Assembly: GCA_046593925.1 (NCBI GenBank)
Contig: JBKJQN010000032.1
Span: 1 to 47,713, forward strand
DNA length: 47,713 bases
From: JAYVYM01 sp046593925
Lineage (GTDB): Bacteria; Actinomycetota; Actinomycetes; Mycobacteriales; SCTD01
Direction: 5' to 3'
The position numbers and the translations under genes were made by a program. A model generated the notes under the pieces. The model had not been told where the DNA came from. It made no database searches and saw only the letters and a program-made list of their open reading frames with translations. Below, one piece after another: positions 7,017 through 16,234 of this stretch. Within the stretch, counting starts at the first letter, position 1. Every line of letters begins with the position of its first letter.

Positions 7017-9103
7017 CCAACGAGCAGCAGCTGGACTGGACCGACCTCGACAAGGTCGCCGTGGACGTCTCCCGGGCCTTGGCGATGGACGCCGTCGAGA
7101 CCGCCGGGAACGGCCACCCCGGTACGGCGATGAGCCTGGCGCCGACGGCGTACCTGATCTACCAGAAGCTCCTCCGGCACGACCCGACCGACCCGACCTG
7201 GACCGGACGCGACCGCTTTGTGCTGTCCTGCGGTCACACCAGCCTGACCCTGTACGTCCAGCTGTTCCTGGCCGGCTACGGCCTGACCGTCGAGGACCTC
7301 GCGCACCTGCGGCAGTGGGGCAGCCTGACGCCCGGGCATCCCGAGCACGGCCACACACCCGGCGTCGAGGTGACGACCGGCCCACTCGGCCAGGGGGTCG
7401 GCAACGCGGTGGGGATGGCGATGGCGTCGCGCCGCGAGCGTGGGCTACTCGACCCGGACGCCGCGCCCGGGCAGAGCCCGTTCGACCACACGGTCTGGTG
7501 CATCTGCTCCGACGGCGACCTGGAGGAGGGCGTGTCTGCGGAGGCCAGTTCACTCGCCGGCCACCAGCGCCTGGGCAACCTCGTGCTGCTGTACGACGAC
7601 AACCACATCTCCATCGAGGGTGACACCGAGACGGCGTTCAGCGAGGACGTCGTCGCCCGCTACGCCGCGTACGGCTGGCACGTACAGCGGGTCGAGGACG
7701 GCAACGACGTCCACCAGGTGCACGCGGCGCTGGTTGCCGCACGGGCGGTGACCGACCGGCCGTCGTTCATCGCGATGCGGACCATCATCGGCTACCCGGC
7801 GCCGAACCTGCAGAACAGCGGCAAGGCGCATGGCAGCGCGCTCGGCGCCGCCGAGGTCCGGCTGACCAAGGAGGCGCTCGGCTTCGACCCCGACAAGAGC
7901 TTCTTCGTCCCCGACGACGTCCTCGCGCACGCCCGCGCAGTCGTCGACCGCGGCCGGGCGGCGCATGCCGCGTGGCAGGAGGGCTACGACACCTGGGCGA
8001 CGGCCAACCCCGAGCGCAAGGCCCTGCACGACCGGCTGACCACCCGCACGCTCGCCACCGGCTGGGAGCAGAAGCTGCCGGTCTTCGAGGCCAGCGACAA
8101 GGGCGTCGCCACCCGGGTCGCGAGCGGCAAGGTGCTGAGTGCTCTCGCCGACGTCCTGCCCGAGCTGTGGGGGGGCTCGGCCGACCTGGCCGGCAGCACC
8201 AACACCACGATGGACGGCGCCGACAGCTTCCTGCCGGTCGGCAACCCGCTCAAGGACGCCAACCCCTACGGCCGCACGCTGCACTACGGCATCCGCGAGC
8301 ACGGGATGGGCGCCGTCATGAACGGCATCGCGCTGTCCGGCGGCACCCGCGTCTACGGCGCGACGTTCCTGGTGTTCAGCGACTACATGCGCGGAGCGGT
8401 ACGGCTGGCCGCGCTGCAGCAGCTGCCGGTGACCTACGTCTGGACGCACGACTCGATCGGGCTCGGCGAGGACGGCCCCACCCACCAGCCGGTCGAGCAC
8501 CTGGCCGCGCTGCGGGCCGTGCCGGGGCTGGATGTCGTACGCCCCGCTGACGCCAACGAGGTCACGGTGGCCTGGCGGACGATCCTGGACCGCGCAGCGG
8601 GCCCGGCCGGCCTGGTGCTCAGCAGGCAGAATCTCCCCACCTTTGACCGCACCGTCTGCGGGTCCGCCGAGGGCACCGCGAGGGGGGCGTACGTGCTGCT
8701 GGACTGCGCGAAAGGCACTGCGCAGGTGGTGCTGCTGGCCACCGGCAGCGAGGTGCAGATCGCGCTCGCAGCCCGCGAGCTGCTCGAGGCAGAGGGGATC
8801 GGCACCCGGGTGGTCTCGGTCCCGTGTGTCGAGTGGTTCCGCGAGCAGGACGTGGCGTACAAGGACACCGTGCTGCCCCCCGACGTGCTGGCCCGGGTGT
8901 CGGTCGAGGCCGCCGTGGCGCAGGGCTGGCACGAGTGGGTCGGCTCCTACGGTCAGTGCGTGTCGCTGGAGCACTTCGGGGCCTCGGCGCCGTACGACGT
9001 GCTGTACGAGCAGTTCGGCTTCACCGCTGAGCGGGTGGTCGCGGCGGCCCGCGCGTCGCTGTCCCTGCTCGGCAAGACCTCCGGCTCGACCACCGGCAAC
9101 TGA
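7013..9103 (+). CDS. tkt: Transketolase
   Basis: Thiamine-diphosphate enzyme of the non-oxidative pentose phosphate pathway, 696 aa. The N-terminal domain shows the expected GNGHPGTAMSLAP segment near residue 30, LGQGVGNAVGMAMA near 125 and the GDG-type ThDP motif CSDGDLEEGVS near 165. The middle domain has the GIREHGMGAVMNG segment near 430 and an EDGPTHQPVEHLA segment near 485. A GAGAGG-like sequence lies about 12 bases before the GTG. It is the first gene of a five-gene operon tkt-tal-zwf-opcA-pgl and divergent from ctaB. Confidence 0.97.
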   Translation: MTNEQQLDWTDLDKVAVDVSRALAMDAVETAGNGHPGTAMSLAPTAYLIYQKLLRHDPTDPTWTGRDRFVLSCGHTSLTLYVQLFLAGYGLTVEDLAHLRQWGSLTPGHPEHGHTPGVEVTTGPLGQGVGNAVGMAMASRRERGLLDPDAAPGQSPFDHTVWCICSDGDLEEGVSAEASSLAGHQRLGNLVLLYDDNHISIEGDTETAFSEDVVARYAAYGWHVQRVEDGNDVHQVHAALVAARAVTDRPSFIAMRTIIGYPAPNLQNSGKAHGSALGAAEVRLTKEALGFDPDKSFFVPDDVLAHARAVVDRGRAAHAAWQEGYDTWATANPERKALHDRLTTRTLATGWEQKLPVFEASDKGVATRVASGKVLSALADVLPELWGGSADLAGSTNTTMDGADSFLPVGNPLKDANPYGRTLHYGIREHGMGAVMNGIALSGGTRVYGATFLVFSDYMRGAVRLAALQQLPVTYVWTHDSIGLGEDGPTHQPVEHLAALRAVPGLDVVRPADANEVTVAWRTILDRAAGPAGLVLSRQNLPTFDRTVCGSAEGTARGAYVLLDCAKGTAQVVLLATGSEVQIALAARELLEAEGIGTRVVSVPCVEWFREQDVAYKDTVLPPDVLARVSVEAAVAQGWHEWVGSYGQCVSLEHFGASAPYDVLYEQFGFTAERVVAAARASLSLLGKTSGSTTGN

Positions 9104-9113
9104 CGGGGACCCC

Positions 9114-10283
9114 ATGACCGACGCACTCACTGACCTGTCCGCCGCCGGCGTGGCGGTCTGGCTCGACGACATGTCCCGTGAGCGGCTCCACTCGGGCAAC
9201 CTCGCCGAGCTGATCAAGACCCGCTCCGTCGTCGGCGTCACCACCAACCCGTCGATCTTCCAGAAGGCGCTGTCCTCCGGCGCCGCGTACGACGGGCAGA
9301 TCCGCGATCTCGCGCTGCGCGGCACCGACGTCGGCGAGGCCGTCCGGGCACTCACGACGTACGACGTGCGCTGGGCGTGCGACGTCCTGCGCCCGCAGTA
9401 CGACGCCAGCGACGGCGTCGACGGCCGGGTGTCGATCGAGGTCGACCCGCGGATCAGCCACGACGCGGACCGCACGGTCGCCGAGGCCAAGGCGCTGTGG
9501 TGGCTGGTGGATCGGCCCAACCTCTACATCAAGATCCCGGCAACCCGCGAGGGCCTGGCGGCCATCACCCGCACCCTCGCCGAGGGCATCAGCGTCAACA
9601 TCACACTCATCTTTTCCCTGGCGCGTTACGACGAGGTCATCACGGCCTTCCTGGCCGGGATGGAGCAGGCCAGGGACAACGGTCACGACCTGTCGCGGAT
9701 GGGATCGGTCGCCTCATTCTTCGTGTCCCGCGTCGACACCGAGATCGACAAGCGGCTCGGCAAGGACTCGACATTGCGGGGCAAGGCGGCAGTCGCGAAC
9801 GCCCAGCTGGCGTACAAGCACTACGAAAGGGTTTTCAGCGGCGACCGCTGGCAGGCCCTCGAGCGCGCCGGCGCCAGACCTCAGCGGCCGCTGTGGGCCT
9901 CGACCGGCGTCAAGGACCCGTCCTACGACGACACGCTGTACGTCGTGGAGCTGGTCGCCGCGGGCACGGTCAACACGATGCCCGAGGCGACCATGCAGGC
10001 AGTCCACGACCACGGCGTGGTCCGCGGCGACACCGTGACCGGCTCCTACGCCCAGGCCCAGCAGGTGCTGGACGACCTCGCGGCGGAAGGCGTCGACTAT
10101 GACGAGGTCGTGCAGCTGCTGGAGGACGAGGGGCTCGAAAAGTTCGAGCAGGCCTGGGGCGACCTGATCGAGTCGGTCACCGAGCAGCTCGAGAAGGCCG
10201 GCGCCGAGGTGATGCCGGCCGGGGCCAGCAAGCCGGCCGGGAAGGGCCCGGCGGCTACCTCACGCGAGGACAGCGGCCGGTGA
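9114..10283 (+). CDS. tal: Transaldolase
   Basis: Transfers a dihydroxyacetone unit between sugar phosphates, linking the pentose phosphate pathway to glycolysis; 389 aa. The N-terminal SVVGVTTNPSIFQKAL segment and the LYIKIPAT segment carrying the Schiff-base lysine (near residue 140) are those of long actinobacterial transaldolases. ISVNITLIFSLARY follows it. The C-terminus has a low-complexity Ala/Gly/Pro tail. It starts 10 bases after the tkt stop, preceded by GGGGA. The long frame upstream of 9114 is a tkt shadow. Confidence 0.95.
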   Translation: MTDALTDLSAAGVAVWLDDMSRERLHSGNLAELIKTRSVVGVTTNPSIFQKALSSGAAYDGQIRDLALRGTDVGEAVRALTTYDVRWACDVLRPQYDASDGVDGRVSIEVDPRISHDADRTVAEAKALWWLVDRPNLYIKIPATREGLAAITRTLAEGISVNITLIFSLARYDEVITAFLAGMEQARDNGHDLSRMGSVASFFVSRVDTEIDKRLGKDSTLRGKAAVANAQLAYKHYERVFSGDRWQALERAGARPQRPLWASTGVKDPSYDDTLYVVELVAAGTVNTMPEATMQAVHDHGVVRGDTVTGSYAQAQQVLDDLAAEGVDYDEVVQLLEDEGLEKFEQAWGDLIESVTEQLEKAGAEVMPAGASKPAGKGPAATSREDSGR

Positions 10284-10311
10284 CGGGCGAGCTCCCAGGA
10301 AGAGGCCGCGC

Positions 10312-11841
10312 GTGAGCGCGAACCCGCTGCGCGACCCGCGTGACCGCAGGCTCCCCCGGGTCCCGGCGCCGTGCTCGCTGGTCGTGTTCGGCGTCACCGG
10401 AGACCTCGCCCGCAAGAAGCTCATCCCGGCCGTGTACGACCTCGCCAACCGCGGGCTGCTGCCGCCCGGGTTCGTGCTGCTGGGCTTTGCCCGCCGCGAC
10501 TGGGGCCACGGCGACTTCGAGCAGGTCGCGAAGGAGGCGGCGCGCAAGGGTGCCCGTACGGAGTTCCGCGAGGAGACCTGGCAGCGCCTGGCCGAGGCGA
10601 TCCGCTTCCTACCCGGCTCCTTTGATGACGACAACGCCTTCGACCTGCTGGCCTCGACGCTGACCGACCTCGACGCCAGCCACGGCACGCAGGGCAATGC
10701 CGCGTTCTACCTGTCGATCCCGCCGGCCGCGTTCCCGACCGTGCTGGCGCAGATGCAACGCACCAAGATGGCGGACAACTCCGCCTCCGGTGGCTGGCGC
10801 CGGGTCGTGGTGGAGAAGCCGTTCGGTGAGGACCTGGCTTCGGCCAAGGCGCTGAACACCTTGGTCGACGACGTCTTCACCGCCCAGGATGTCTTCCGGA
10901 TCGACCATTACCTGGGCAAGGAGACCGTCCAGAACCTGATGGCCCTGCGCTTCGCCAACGAGCTGTTCGAGCCGATCTGGAACCGGCAACACATCGACTC
11001 GGTGCAGATCACCATGGCCGAGGACGTCGGGATCGGCGGACGGGCCGCGTTCTACGAAGAAACCGGTGCCGCCCGCGATGTCCTGCAGAACCACCTGCTG
11101 CAGCTGCTCGCGCTGACCGCGATGGAGGAGCCGGGCAGCTTCGATGCCGAGAGCCTGCGCAGCGAGAAGCGCAAGGTGCTCAGCGCCGTCATGCCACCCA
11201 CCGACCTGGCCCGCTACGCCATCCGCGGGCAGTACGACCAGGGCTGGCTGGCCGGCGAGCGGGTCAAGGGCTACCGGGCCGAGGACGGCGTCGACCCGGC
11301 GAGCCGCACCGAGACGTACGCCGCGGTGCGCCTGGAGGTGCAGAGCCGGCGCTGGGCGGGCGTGCCGTTCTACCTGCGTACCGGCAAGCGGCTGCCCCGC
11401 CGGGTCACCGAGATCGCCGTGCTGTTCCAGAAGGCCCCGGTGCTGCCGTTCATGCAGACCGACACCGAAGAGCTCGGCAGCAACCAGCTGGTCGTCCGCG
11501 TCCAGCCCGACGAGGGCATGACGCTGCGCTTCGGCTCCAAGGTGCCCGGTACGCAGATGGAGGTCCGCGACGTCGCCATGGACTTCCTGTACGGCGAGGC
11601 GTTCACCGAGTCCAGCCCGGAGGCGTACGAGCGGCTGCTGCTCGACGTGCTGCTCGGGGACGCTTCGCTGTTCCCGCGCAACGAGGAGGTCGAGCAGAGC
11701 TGGCGGGTCGTCGACCCGATCGAGCAGCACTGGGCCGAGCAGGCCCAGCAGGGCCCCCACCTCTACCGCGCCGGCAAGTGGGGGCCGCAGGCGGCCGACG
11801 AGATGCTGGCCCGCGACGGGCGCGCCTGGCGACGACCGTGA
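10312..11841 (+). CDS. zwf: Glucose-6-phosphate 1-dehydrogenase
   Basis: First oxidative step of the pentose phosphate pathway, making 6-phosphogluconolactone and NADPH; 509 aa. The N-terminal Rossmann motif is FGVTGDLARKKL (residues 25-36) and the substrate-binding RIDHYLGKETVQN is near residue 195. It starts with GTG 28 bases after tal. Many actinobacteria have pgi between tal and zwf; here the two are adjacent. OpcA, which activates Zwf in this phylum, is encoded next. Confidence 0.96.
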   Translation: MSANPLRDPRDRRLPRVPAPCSLVVFGVTGDLARKKLIPAVYDLANRGLLPPGFVLLGFARRDWGHGDFEQVAKEAARKGARTEFREETWQRLAEAIRFLPGSFDDDNAFDLLASTLTDLDASHGTQGNAAFYLSIPPAAFPTVLAQMQRTKMADNSASGGWRRVVVEKPFGEDLASAKALNTLVDDVFTAQDVFRIDHYLGKETVQNLMALRFANELFEPIWNRQHIDSVQITMAEDVGIGGRAAFYEETGAARDVLQNHLLQLLALTAMEEPGSFDAESLRSEKRKVLSAVMPPTDLARYAIRGQYDQGWLAGERVKGYRAEDGVDPASRTETYAAVRLEVQSRRWAGVPFYLRTGKRLPRRVTEIAVLFQKAPVLPFMQTDTEELGSNQLVVRVQPDEGMTLRFGSKVPGTQMEVRDVAMDFLYGEAFTESSPEAYERLLLDVLLGDASLFPRNEEVEQSWRVVDPIEQHWAEQAQQGPHLYRAGKWGPQAADEMLARDGRAWRRP

Positions 11842-11881
11842 CGACCACCACATCGGCTTGTCACAGAACAGCGAGGTCGGC

Positions 11882-12895
11882 ATGACCACTCTCTGGGACA
11901 CCACCGGCACCGCCGTCGTGAAGGCGCTGGCCGCCGAACGGCGGTTGGCCGGTGCCGTGTCCTCCGGCCTGGCGCTGACGCTGGTCGTCGTCGTGGATGA
12001 GAAACGGGTCGCCGAGGCCGAGGCCGCAGCCACCATGGCCGCCGCCCAGCACCCCTGCCGGCTGCTGGTGGTGGTCCGCCGCCGCCCCGACGCGCCGGAG
12101 GCACGGCTGGACGCCGAGGTGCTCATCGGCGGCCGGCTCGGCCCCGGCGAGGCCGTCGTCATGCGGATGTACGGCCGGCTGGCGCTGCACGCCGAGTCGG
12201 TCGTCCTGCCGCTGCTCGCGCCGGACGCCCCCGTCGTGACGTGGTGGTACGGCGAGCCGCCGCACCTGATCGGCCACGACCCGCTGGGGGTGTTCGCCGA
12301 CCGCCGGGTCACCGACTGCGCGCTCGGCAGCGACCCGATGCAGGCCCTGCGCCAGCGGGCCGCCGACTACTCCCCGGGCGACACCGACCTGACCTGGACC
12401 AGGACCACGCTGTGGCGGGCGCTGTGCGCGTCGGCGTGTGACTCCGCCGAGCAGGCGCCTACCAGCGCCCGGGTCGCCGGCGAGGCCGGCGATATGTCGC
12501 GCGAGCTGATCGCCGGCTGGCTCCAGAGCCGGCTCGGGCTCGTCGTCGGCATCGAGGACTCCGCGGGGCCAGGCATCACCGAGGTGGAGATCTCACTGCC
12601 CGACACCACCATCCGCCTGGTCCGTGGGGAGGGTCGGACTGCGGTGCTCTCGCACACCGGCCAGCCGGACCGCACCCTGCCGCTGCCCCGGCGCGAGCTC
12701 GGTGACCTGCTCGCCGAGGAGCTGCAGCGACTCGACGCCGACGAGACCTACGCTGAGGCGCTGGCCTCGGTCACCGGCACCCACGACCTGTCCGCACGGA
12801 CGCAGCCCCGGACGCACGTCTGGGTCGACCCCGCTCAGAACATCGCGGAGAGTTCCCTGGTCGAGGGTGTGGCCAAGACCGCCGAGGGCGAGTGA
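11882..12895 (+). CDS. opcA: Glucose-6-phosphate dehydrogenase assembly protein OpcA
   Basis: 337 aa. OpcA is required for full Zwf activity in actinobacteria and cyanobacteria, probably as a redox-linked activator or assembly factor. Family features are the N-terminal TTLWDTTGTAVVKALAAERR, the LLVVVRRRPDAPEARLDAEV strand region and the VVTWWYGEPPH segment near residue 120. ATG at 11882 is chosen over the 8-codon longer frame because GAGG lies 7 bases upstream. It is 40 bases after zwf and overlaps pgl by 4 bases. Confidence 0.92.
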   Translation: MTTLWDTTGTAVVKALAAERRLAGAVSSGLALTLVVVVDEKRVAEAEAAATMAAAQHPCRLLVVVRRRPDAPEARLDAEVLIGGRLGPGEAVVMRMYGRLALHAESVVLPLLAPDAPVVTWWYGEPPHLIGHDPLGVFADRRVTDCALGSDPMQALRQRAADYSPGDTDLTWTRTTLWRALCASACDSAEQAPTSARVAGEAGDMSRELIAGWLQSRLGLVVGIEDSAGPGITEVEISLPDTTIRLVRGEGRTAVLSHTGQPDRTLPLPRRELGDLLAEELQRLDADETYAEALASVTGTHDLSARTQPRTHVWVDPAQNIAESSLVEGVAKTAEGE

Positions 12896-13659
12896 CGCGG
12901 CCGGAGCCGACCGTGGTCGTGCTGCCGGACCCGGAAGTGCTGGCGGCGTCGGTGGCCGCCAGGCTGGTGACCGCGCTGGTCGATGCCCAGTCGCTGCGCG
13001 GCGTCGCTTCGGTCGTGCTCACCGGCGGGACGATCGGCACCGCGGCGCTGCGCGCGGTCCGCGACTCACCGGCCCGGCCGGCCGTCGACTGGGGGCGGGT
13101 CGACGTGTGGTGGGGAGACGAGCGGTGGGTTGCCGCGGACTCGCCGGACCGCAACGACCGGCAGGCCCGTGAGGCGCTGCTCGACGTGCTCGACCTGGAC
13201 CCGGGCCGGGTGCATCCGTACTCCTCGCCGAGCGCCATGAGCGGCGACGCCGAGGCCGCCGCCGCGCGCTATGCCGATCAGCTTGCCGCGGCCGCCCAGG
13301 CCGGTTCCGATGTGCCGACCTTCGACGTGCTACTTCTCGGGATGGGCCCGGAGGGACATACCGCCTCGATCTTCCCGGGGTCCCCAGCGGCGTACGACGA
13401 GCGCGCGGTCGTTGCCGTCCACGGCTGCCCGAAGCCCCCACCGACCCGGATCAGCCTGGGCTTTCCCGCGCTCACCGCCGCCCGCGAGGTGTGGCTGGTC
13501 GTCGCCGGAGCCGAGAAGGCGCCGATGGTCGCCATGGCCCTGTCCGGCGCGGACCGCAGCCAGGTGCCTGCGGCCGGGGCGCTCGGCCGCGTGCAGACGC
13601 TGTGGCTGCTCGACGAGGCCGCCGCCGGGCAGCTGCCCAGCGACCTCCGCCGTCGCTGA
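12892..13659 (+). CDS. pgl: 6-phosphogluconolactonase (DevB/SOL type)
   Basis: Hydrolyses 6-phosphogluconolactone, the product of Zwf; 255 aa. Typical motifs are VVLTGGTIGTAALRAV (about 42-57), VDVWWGDERWVAADSPDRN near 70-88 and LLLGMGPEGHTASIFPGSP near 145-163. The GTG overlaps the opcA stop (GTGA). It is the last gene of the pentose phosphate operon and is convergent with the GNAT gene 113 bases away. No clear terminator hairpin was seen in that gap. Confidence 0.95.
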   Translation: MTRPEPTVVVLPDPEVLAASVAARLVTALVDAQSLRGVASVVLTGGTIGTAALRAVRDSPARPAVDWGRVDVWWGDERWVAADSPDRNDRQAREALLDVLDLDPGRVHPYSSPSAMSGDAEAAAARYADQLAAAAQAGSDVPTFDVLLLGMGPEGHTASIFPGSPAAYDERAVVAVHGCPKPPPTRISLGFPALTAAREVWLVVAGAEKAPMVAMALSGADRSQVPAAGALGRVQTLWLLDEAAAGQLPSDLRRR

Positions 13660-13772
13660 CCTGCCCGACTCCGCCCCCCTCAAGACGGTCCGACCACCCG
13701 CCACCTGTACCGGTGATCCAGGTCCGCGCACTCGGATCCCCACCCGGCGCCCGCTGGTCCGTCCGAGCGCTG

Positions 13773-14542
13773 TCAGCTCAGCCCGCGCATCGGGTTGTTG
13801 CGCGCATCGCGGGTCAGCTCGGCCAGCTGGAACGATGCCGTACGGGCAAGGTCGGCGAAGCCGAGCCGGCGGTACAGCTCGGCCGGCCGGTCATCGGCGT
13901 CGGCGACCAGGAACACGACGCCGGCCCCTGCCAGGCGCCCGCCTCGCGTACGAGCGCGCCGGCGTGCCCCTGCCGCCGGGCCGCCGGGTCGGTCATCGCC
14001 TCCTCGACCTGCGCGGTCCCGTCGCGGACGTACAGGTCGGCGCGCGCGACGACCCGGCCTCGGGCGCGGATGCCCAGGAAAGTCGCATCGACCGCGGCGG
14101 CCAGCGTGCGGGCCCGCTCACCGAGCTGCCCGCACACCTGCGGCGACCAGTCCGGCCGTTCGTCACGCCAGCCCGCCGTCGCCACGGCGACCCGCTCGTC
14201 GAGGTCGATCTCGATGACCCCGGCCTGCACGGAGGGCGGCGGCCCCCGGTGGATCATCACCAGCTCGTCCTCGCGGGCGTAGCCGCGAGCCAGCAGCCCA
14301 GGGCCCAGCGCGTCGGTGAGCCCGATGTCTGAGACGGCCATCCGCCGGTGTTCCAGGCCCGCGCCGCCGAGCACCCGGTCCGCCTCGTCGGCGGCGGTCG
14401 TAGCGTCCACGGGACTGGCCAGGAGCAACCGATGATGGTCGTGTGCCGCCGGATAGCTGCTGTGCAGCACCGCGACGCCGCCGGCTACCGGTACCACCCG
14501 CTCGGAGCGCGCCTCTGCGACCTCTCTGAGCCAGCGCAGCAC
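13773..14542 (-). pseudogene. GNAT family N-acetyltransferase, frameshifted near the C-terminus
   Basis: A protein of about 255 residues if repaired. The acetyl-CoA motif is in VEEAMTDPAARRQGHAGALV near residue 200; an N-terminal half of about 100 residues precedes it, as in two-domain actinobacterial GNATs. As sequenced the frame runs to 13814 with a nonsense tail after REAGAWQGP. One extra G in the run at about 13924-13928 restores GAGVVFLVADADDRPAELY, then RRLGFADLARTASFQLAEL, and a stop at 13773-13775. The restored tail is a textbook GNAT C-terminus, so the shift is a recent single-base loss or a sequencing error. It starts 26 bases after rbpA. Confidence 0.8.
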
Positions 14543-14568
14543 CCGCGCGGACCCGGTCTCGGCCGCGG

Positions 14569-14901
14569 CTATTTGCCGCGCAGCTTGGCCAGCGCCTCCG
14601 CCAGGATCGCCTCGCCGTCCTCGGCGTTGCGCCGCTCCCGGACGTACGCGAGGTGCGTCTTGTACGGCTCGGTCTTGTGCGGCGCCGGCGGGTTGTCCCT
14701 GTCCTGCCCGGCCGGGTAGCCGCAGCGCGGGCAGTCCCAGGTCTCGGGGATGGCTGCCTCGTCGGCGAACGACGGCCGGGTCTCGTGCTTGTTGGCGCAG
14801 TAGAAAGCAATCCGCTTGCGCGGTGCGGCTTCCCCGCGCTCGGCCTCGCCCATCGGTCCAGCGCCGACTCGGCTGCCACGGATCGCGTTGCCGCCTGCCA
14901 C
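14569..14901 (-). CDS. rbpA: RNA polymerase-binding protein RbpA
   Basis: Actinobacterial transcription factor of 110 aa that binds the principal sigma factor and RNA polymerase and stabilises open complexes. Visible features are the N-terminal GGNAIRGSRVGAGPMGEAER segment, the core domain with CANKHETRPSF and WDCPRCGYPA, and the C-terminal sigma-interaction region with APHKTEPYKTHLAYVRERR. GGGAG precedes the GTG start. It lies after secG with its own candidate -10 box at 14967-14972. A secG-rbpA neighbourhood is common in actinobacteria. Confidence 0.96.
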   Translation of the reverse strand: MAGGNAIRGSRVGAGPMGEAERGEAAPRKRIAFYCANKHETRPSFADEAAIPETWDCPRCGYPAGQDRDNPPAPHKTEPYKTHLAYVRERRNAEDGEAILAEALAKLRGK

Positions 14902-14966
14902 GGTGCTCCCTTGCCTCAGGTGTTGCTCACGTCGTGCGGGCCGAGCCCGGCGGACCGCTGGAGTGC

Positions 14967-14972
14967 AGTCTA
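14967..14972 (-). promoter_or_regulatory. Candidate -10 box for rbpA
   Basis: TAGACT on the minus strand, about 66 bases before the rbpA GTG and between secG and rbpA. No clear -35 was seen. Confidence 0.4.
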
Positions 14973-14989
14973 GGCCGCGACGGGGCTGC

Positions 14990-15223
14990 TCAGGTCTGTT
15001 TCAGCAGCAACCCGAGCGCCACGATGCAGACCGCCCAGACCACACCGCAGATGATCGTCAGCCGATCGAGGTTCTTCTCGACCACCGCGCTGCCCCCGAG
15101 CGAGGACGACACACCGCCCCCGAACAGCGTCGACAGACCGCCGCCCTTGCCGCGGTGCAGCAGCACGAGCACGACCAGCAGCAGGCTGGTGATGATGAGC
15201 AGGACGTCGAGCAGCAGGACCAC
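14990..15223 (-). CDS. secG: Preprotein translocase subunit SecG
   Basis: 77 aa. Two hydrophobic helices (DVLLIITSLLLVVLVLLH near the N-terminus and LTIICGVVWAVCIVALGLLL near the C-terminus) flank a Gly/Ser-rich loop with GKGGGLSTLFGGGVSSSLGG. This is the classic SecG layout of the SecYEG channel. GGAG lies just upstream of the GTG. It normally follows tpiA directly; here a five-gene oligopeptide transporter lies between tpiA and secG. Confidence 0.93.
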   Translation of the reverse strand: MVLLLDVLLIITSLLLVVLVLLHRGKGGGLSTLFGGGVSSSLGGSAVVEKNLDRLTIICGVVWAVCIVALGLLLKQT

Positions 15224-15268
15224 GGGGCTCCGTTCGGGAAGGGCAATGTTTCAGAGGTGAGCGGCCGC

Positions 15269-16225
15269 TCAGGACAGCCGGACGCGGGCGTCCAGCAACG
15301 CGTAGGTGATGTCAACGATGATGTTGGCAATGACGATGAACAGCGCCGCGACCAGCACGGTTCCGAGAACGACCGGCAGGTCGCTCTGGGCGACCGCGTT
15401 CAGCGCGCTCTGCCCGATCCCCTGCAGGCCGAAGAGCTTCTCGGTGACCACCGTACCGCCGAGCAGCGTGCCGACGTCGATGCCGAGCAGCGTCACGATC
15501 GGGGTCAGGGCGCTGCGCAGGCCGTGCTTGTAGATGACCTTGCGCTCGGACAGGCCCTTGGCGCGGGCCGTCCGGATGTAGTCCTCGCCCAGCACCTCGA
15601 GCATGCTGCCGCGGGTCAGTCGGGCGTACGACGCCGCCGTGATGAAGGCCAGCGTGAACCACGGCAGGATCAGGTGCCGGGCCCACTCGAACGGACCCTG
15701 GCTCAGCGGTGCGTAGCCCGACGGCGGGAACCACCGCACGCCGCGGATGGTGAGCTGGTAGAAGAGCAGGTTGAGCAGGACCAGGCCCACCACGAACGAC
15801 GGCAGCGACAGGCCGGTCAGGGCGAACACGGTGGACAGCCGGTCCCGCACGCTGCGCGGCTTGGTCGCGGCCGTGATGCCGATCGGGACGCCCATCAGCA
15901 ACCACAGCACCGCGGAGCCCAGCGCCAGCGAGGTCGTCGCGGCGAGGCCACCGGCGATCTTGCTGTTCACGGACACCTGACTGGCAAAGGAGTAGCCCAG
16001 GTTGCCGTGCAGCAGCTGCCACACGAAGGAGCCGTACTGGGCGGCGTAGCTGCGGTCCAGGCCGAGTCGGCTCTTGATCAGCAGCAGCCGCTGCGGCGTG
16101 CAGGTACGGCCGCAGAAGGCGGCGGCCGGGTCACTCGCCACGAAGAACAGGATGAACACGGCCAGGCTGACGATGAGCATGACCATCGCGCCGAACAGGA
16201 TCCGACGGATCAGGAAGCGGGGCAT
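15269..16225 (-). CDS. oppB: Oligopeptide/dipeptide ABC transporter permease (OppB/DppB type)
   Basis: Inner-membrane permease of 318 aa. It begins with the RFLIRRILFGAMVMLIVSL helix typical of DppB, then a periplasmic loop containing CGRTCTPQRLLLIKSRLGLD, and five further helices. The EAA-type motif that contacts the ATPases is around VLGEDYIRTARAKGLSERKV (near residue 215), followed by HGLRSALTPIVTLLG. It is the last gene of oppA-D-F-C-B, 9 bases after oppC. Substrate specificity within peptides, or nickel, cannot be read from sequence. Confidence 0.92.
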   Translation of the reverse strand: MPRFLIRRILFGAMVMLIVSLAVFILFFVASDPAAAFCGRTCTPQRLLLIKSRLGLDRSYAAQYGSFVWQLLHGNLGYSFASQVSVNSKIAGGLAATTSLALGSAVLWLLMGVPIGITAATKPRSVRDRLSTVFALTGLSLPSFVVGLVLLNLLFYQLTIRGVRWFPPSGYAPLSQGPFEWARHLILPWFTLAFITAASYARLTRGSMLEVLGEDYIRTARAKGLSERKVIYKHGLRSALTPIVTLLGIDVGTLLGGTVVTEKLFGLQGIGQSALNAVAQSDLPVVLGTVLVAALFIVIANIIVDITYALLDARVRLS

Positions 16226-16234
16226 CGTCGGCTC

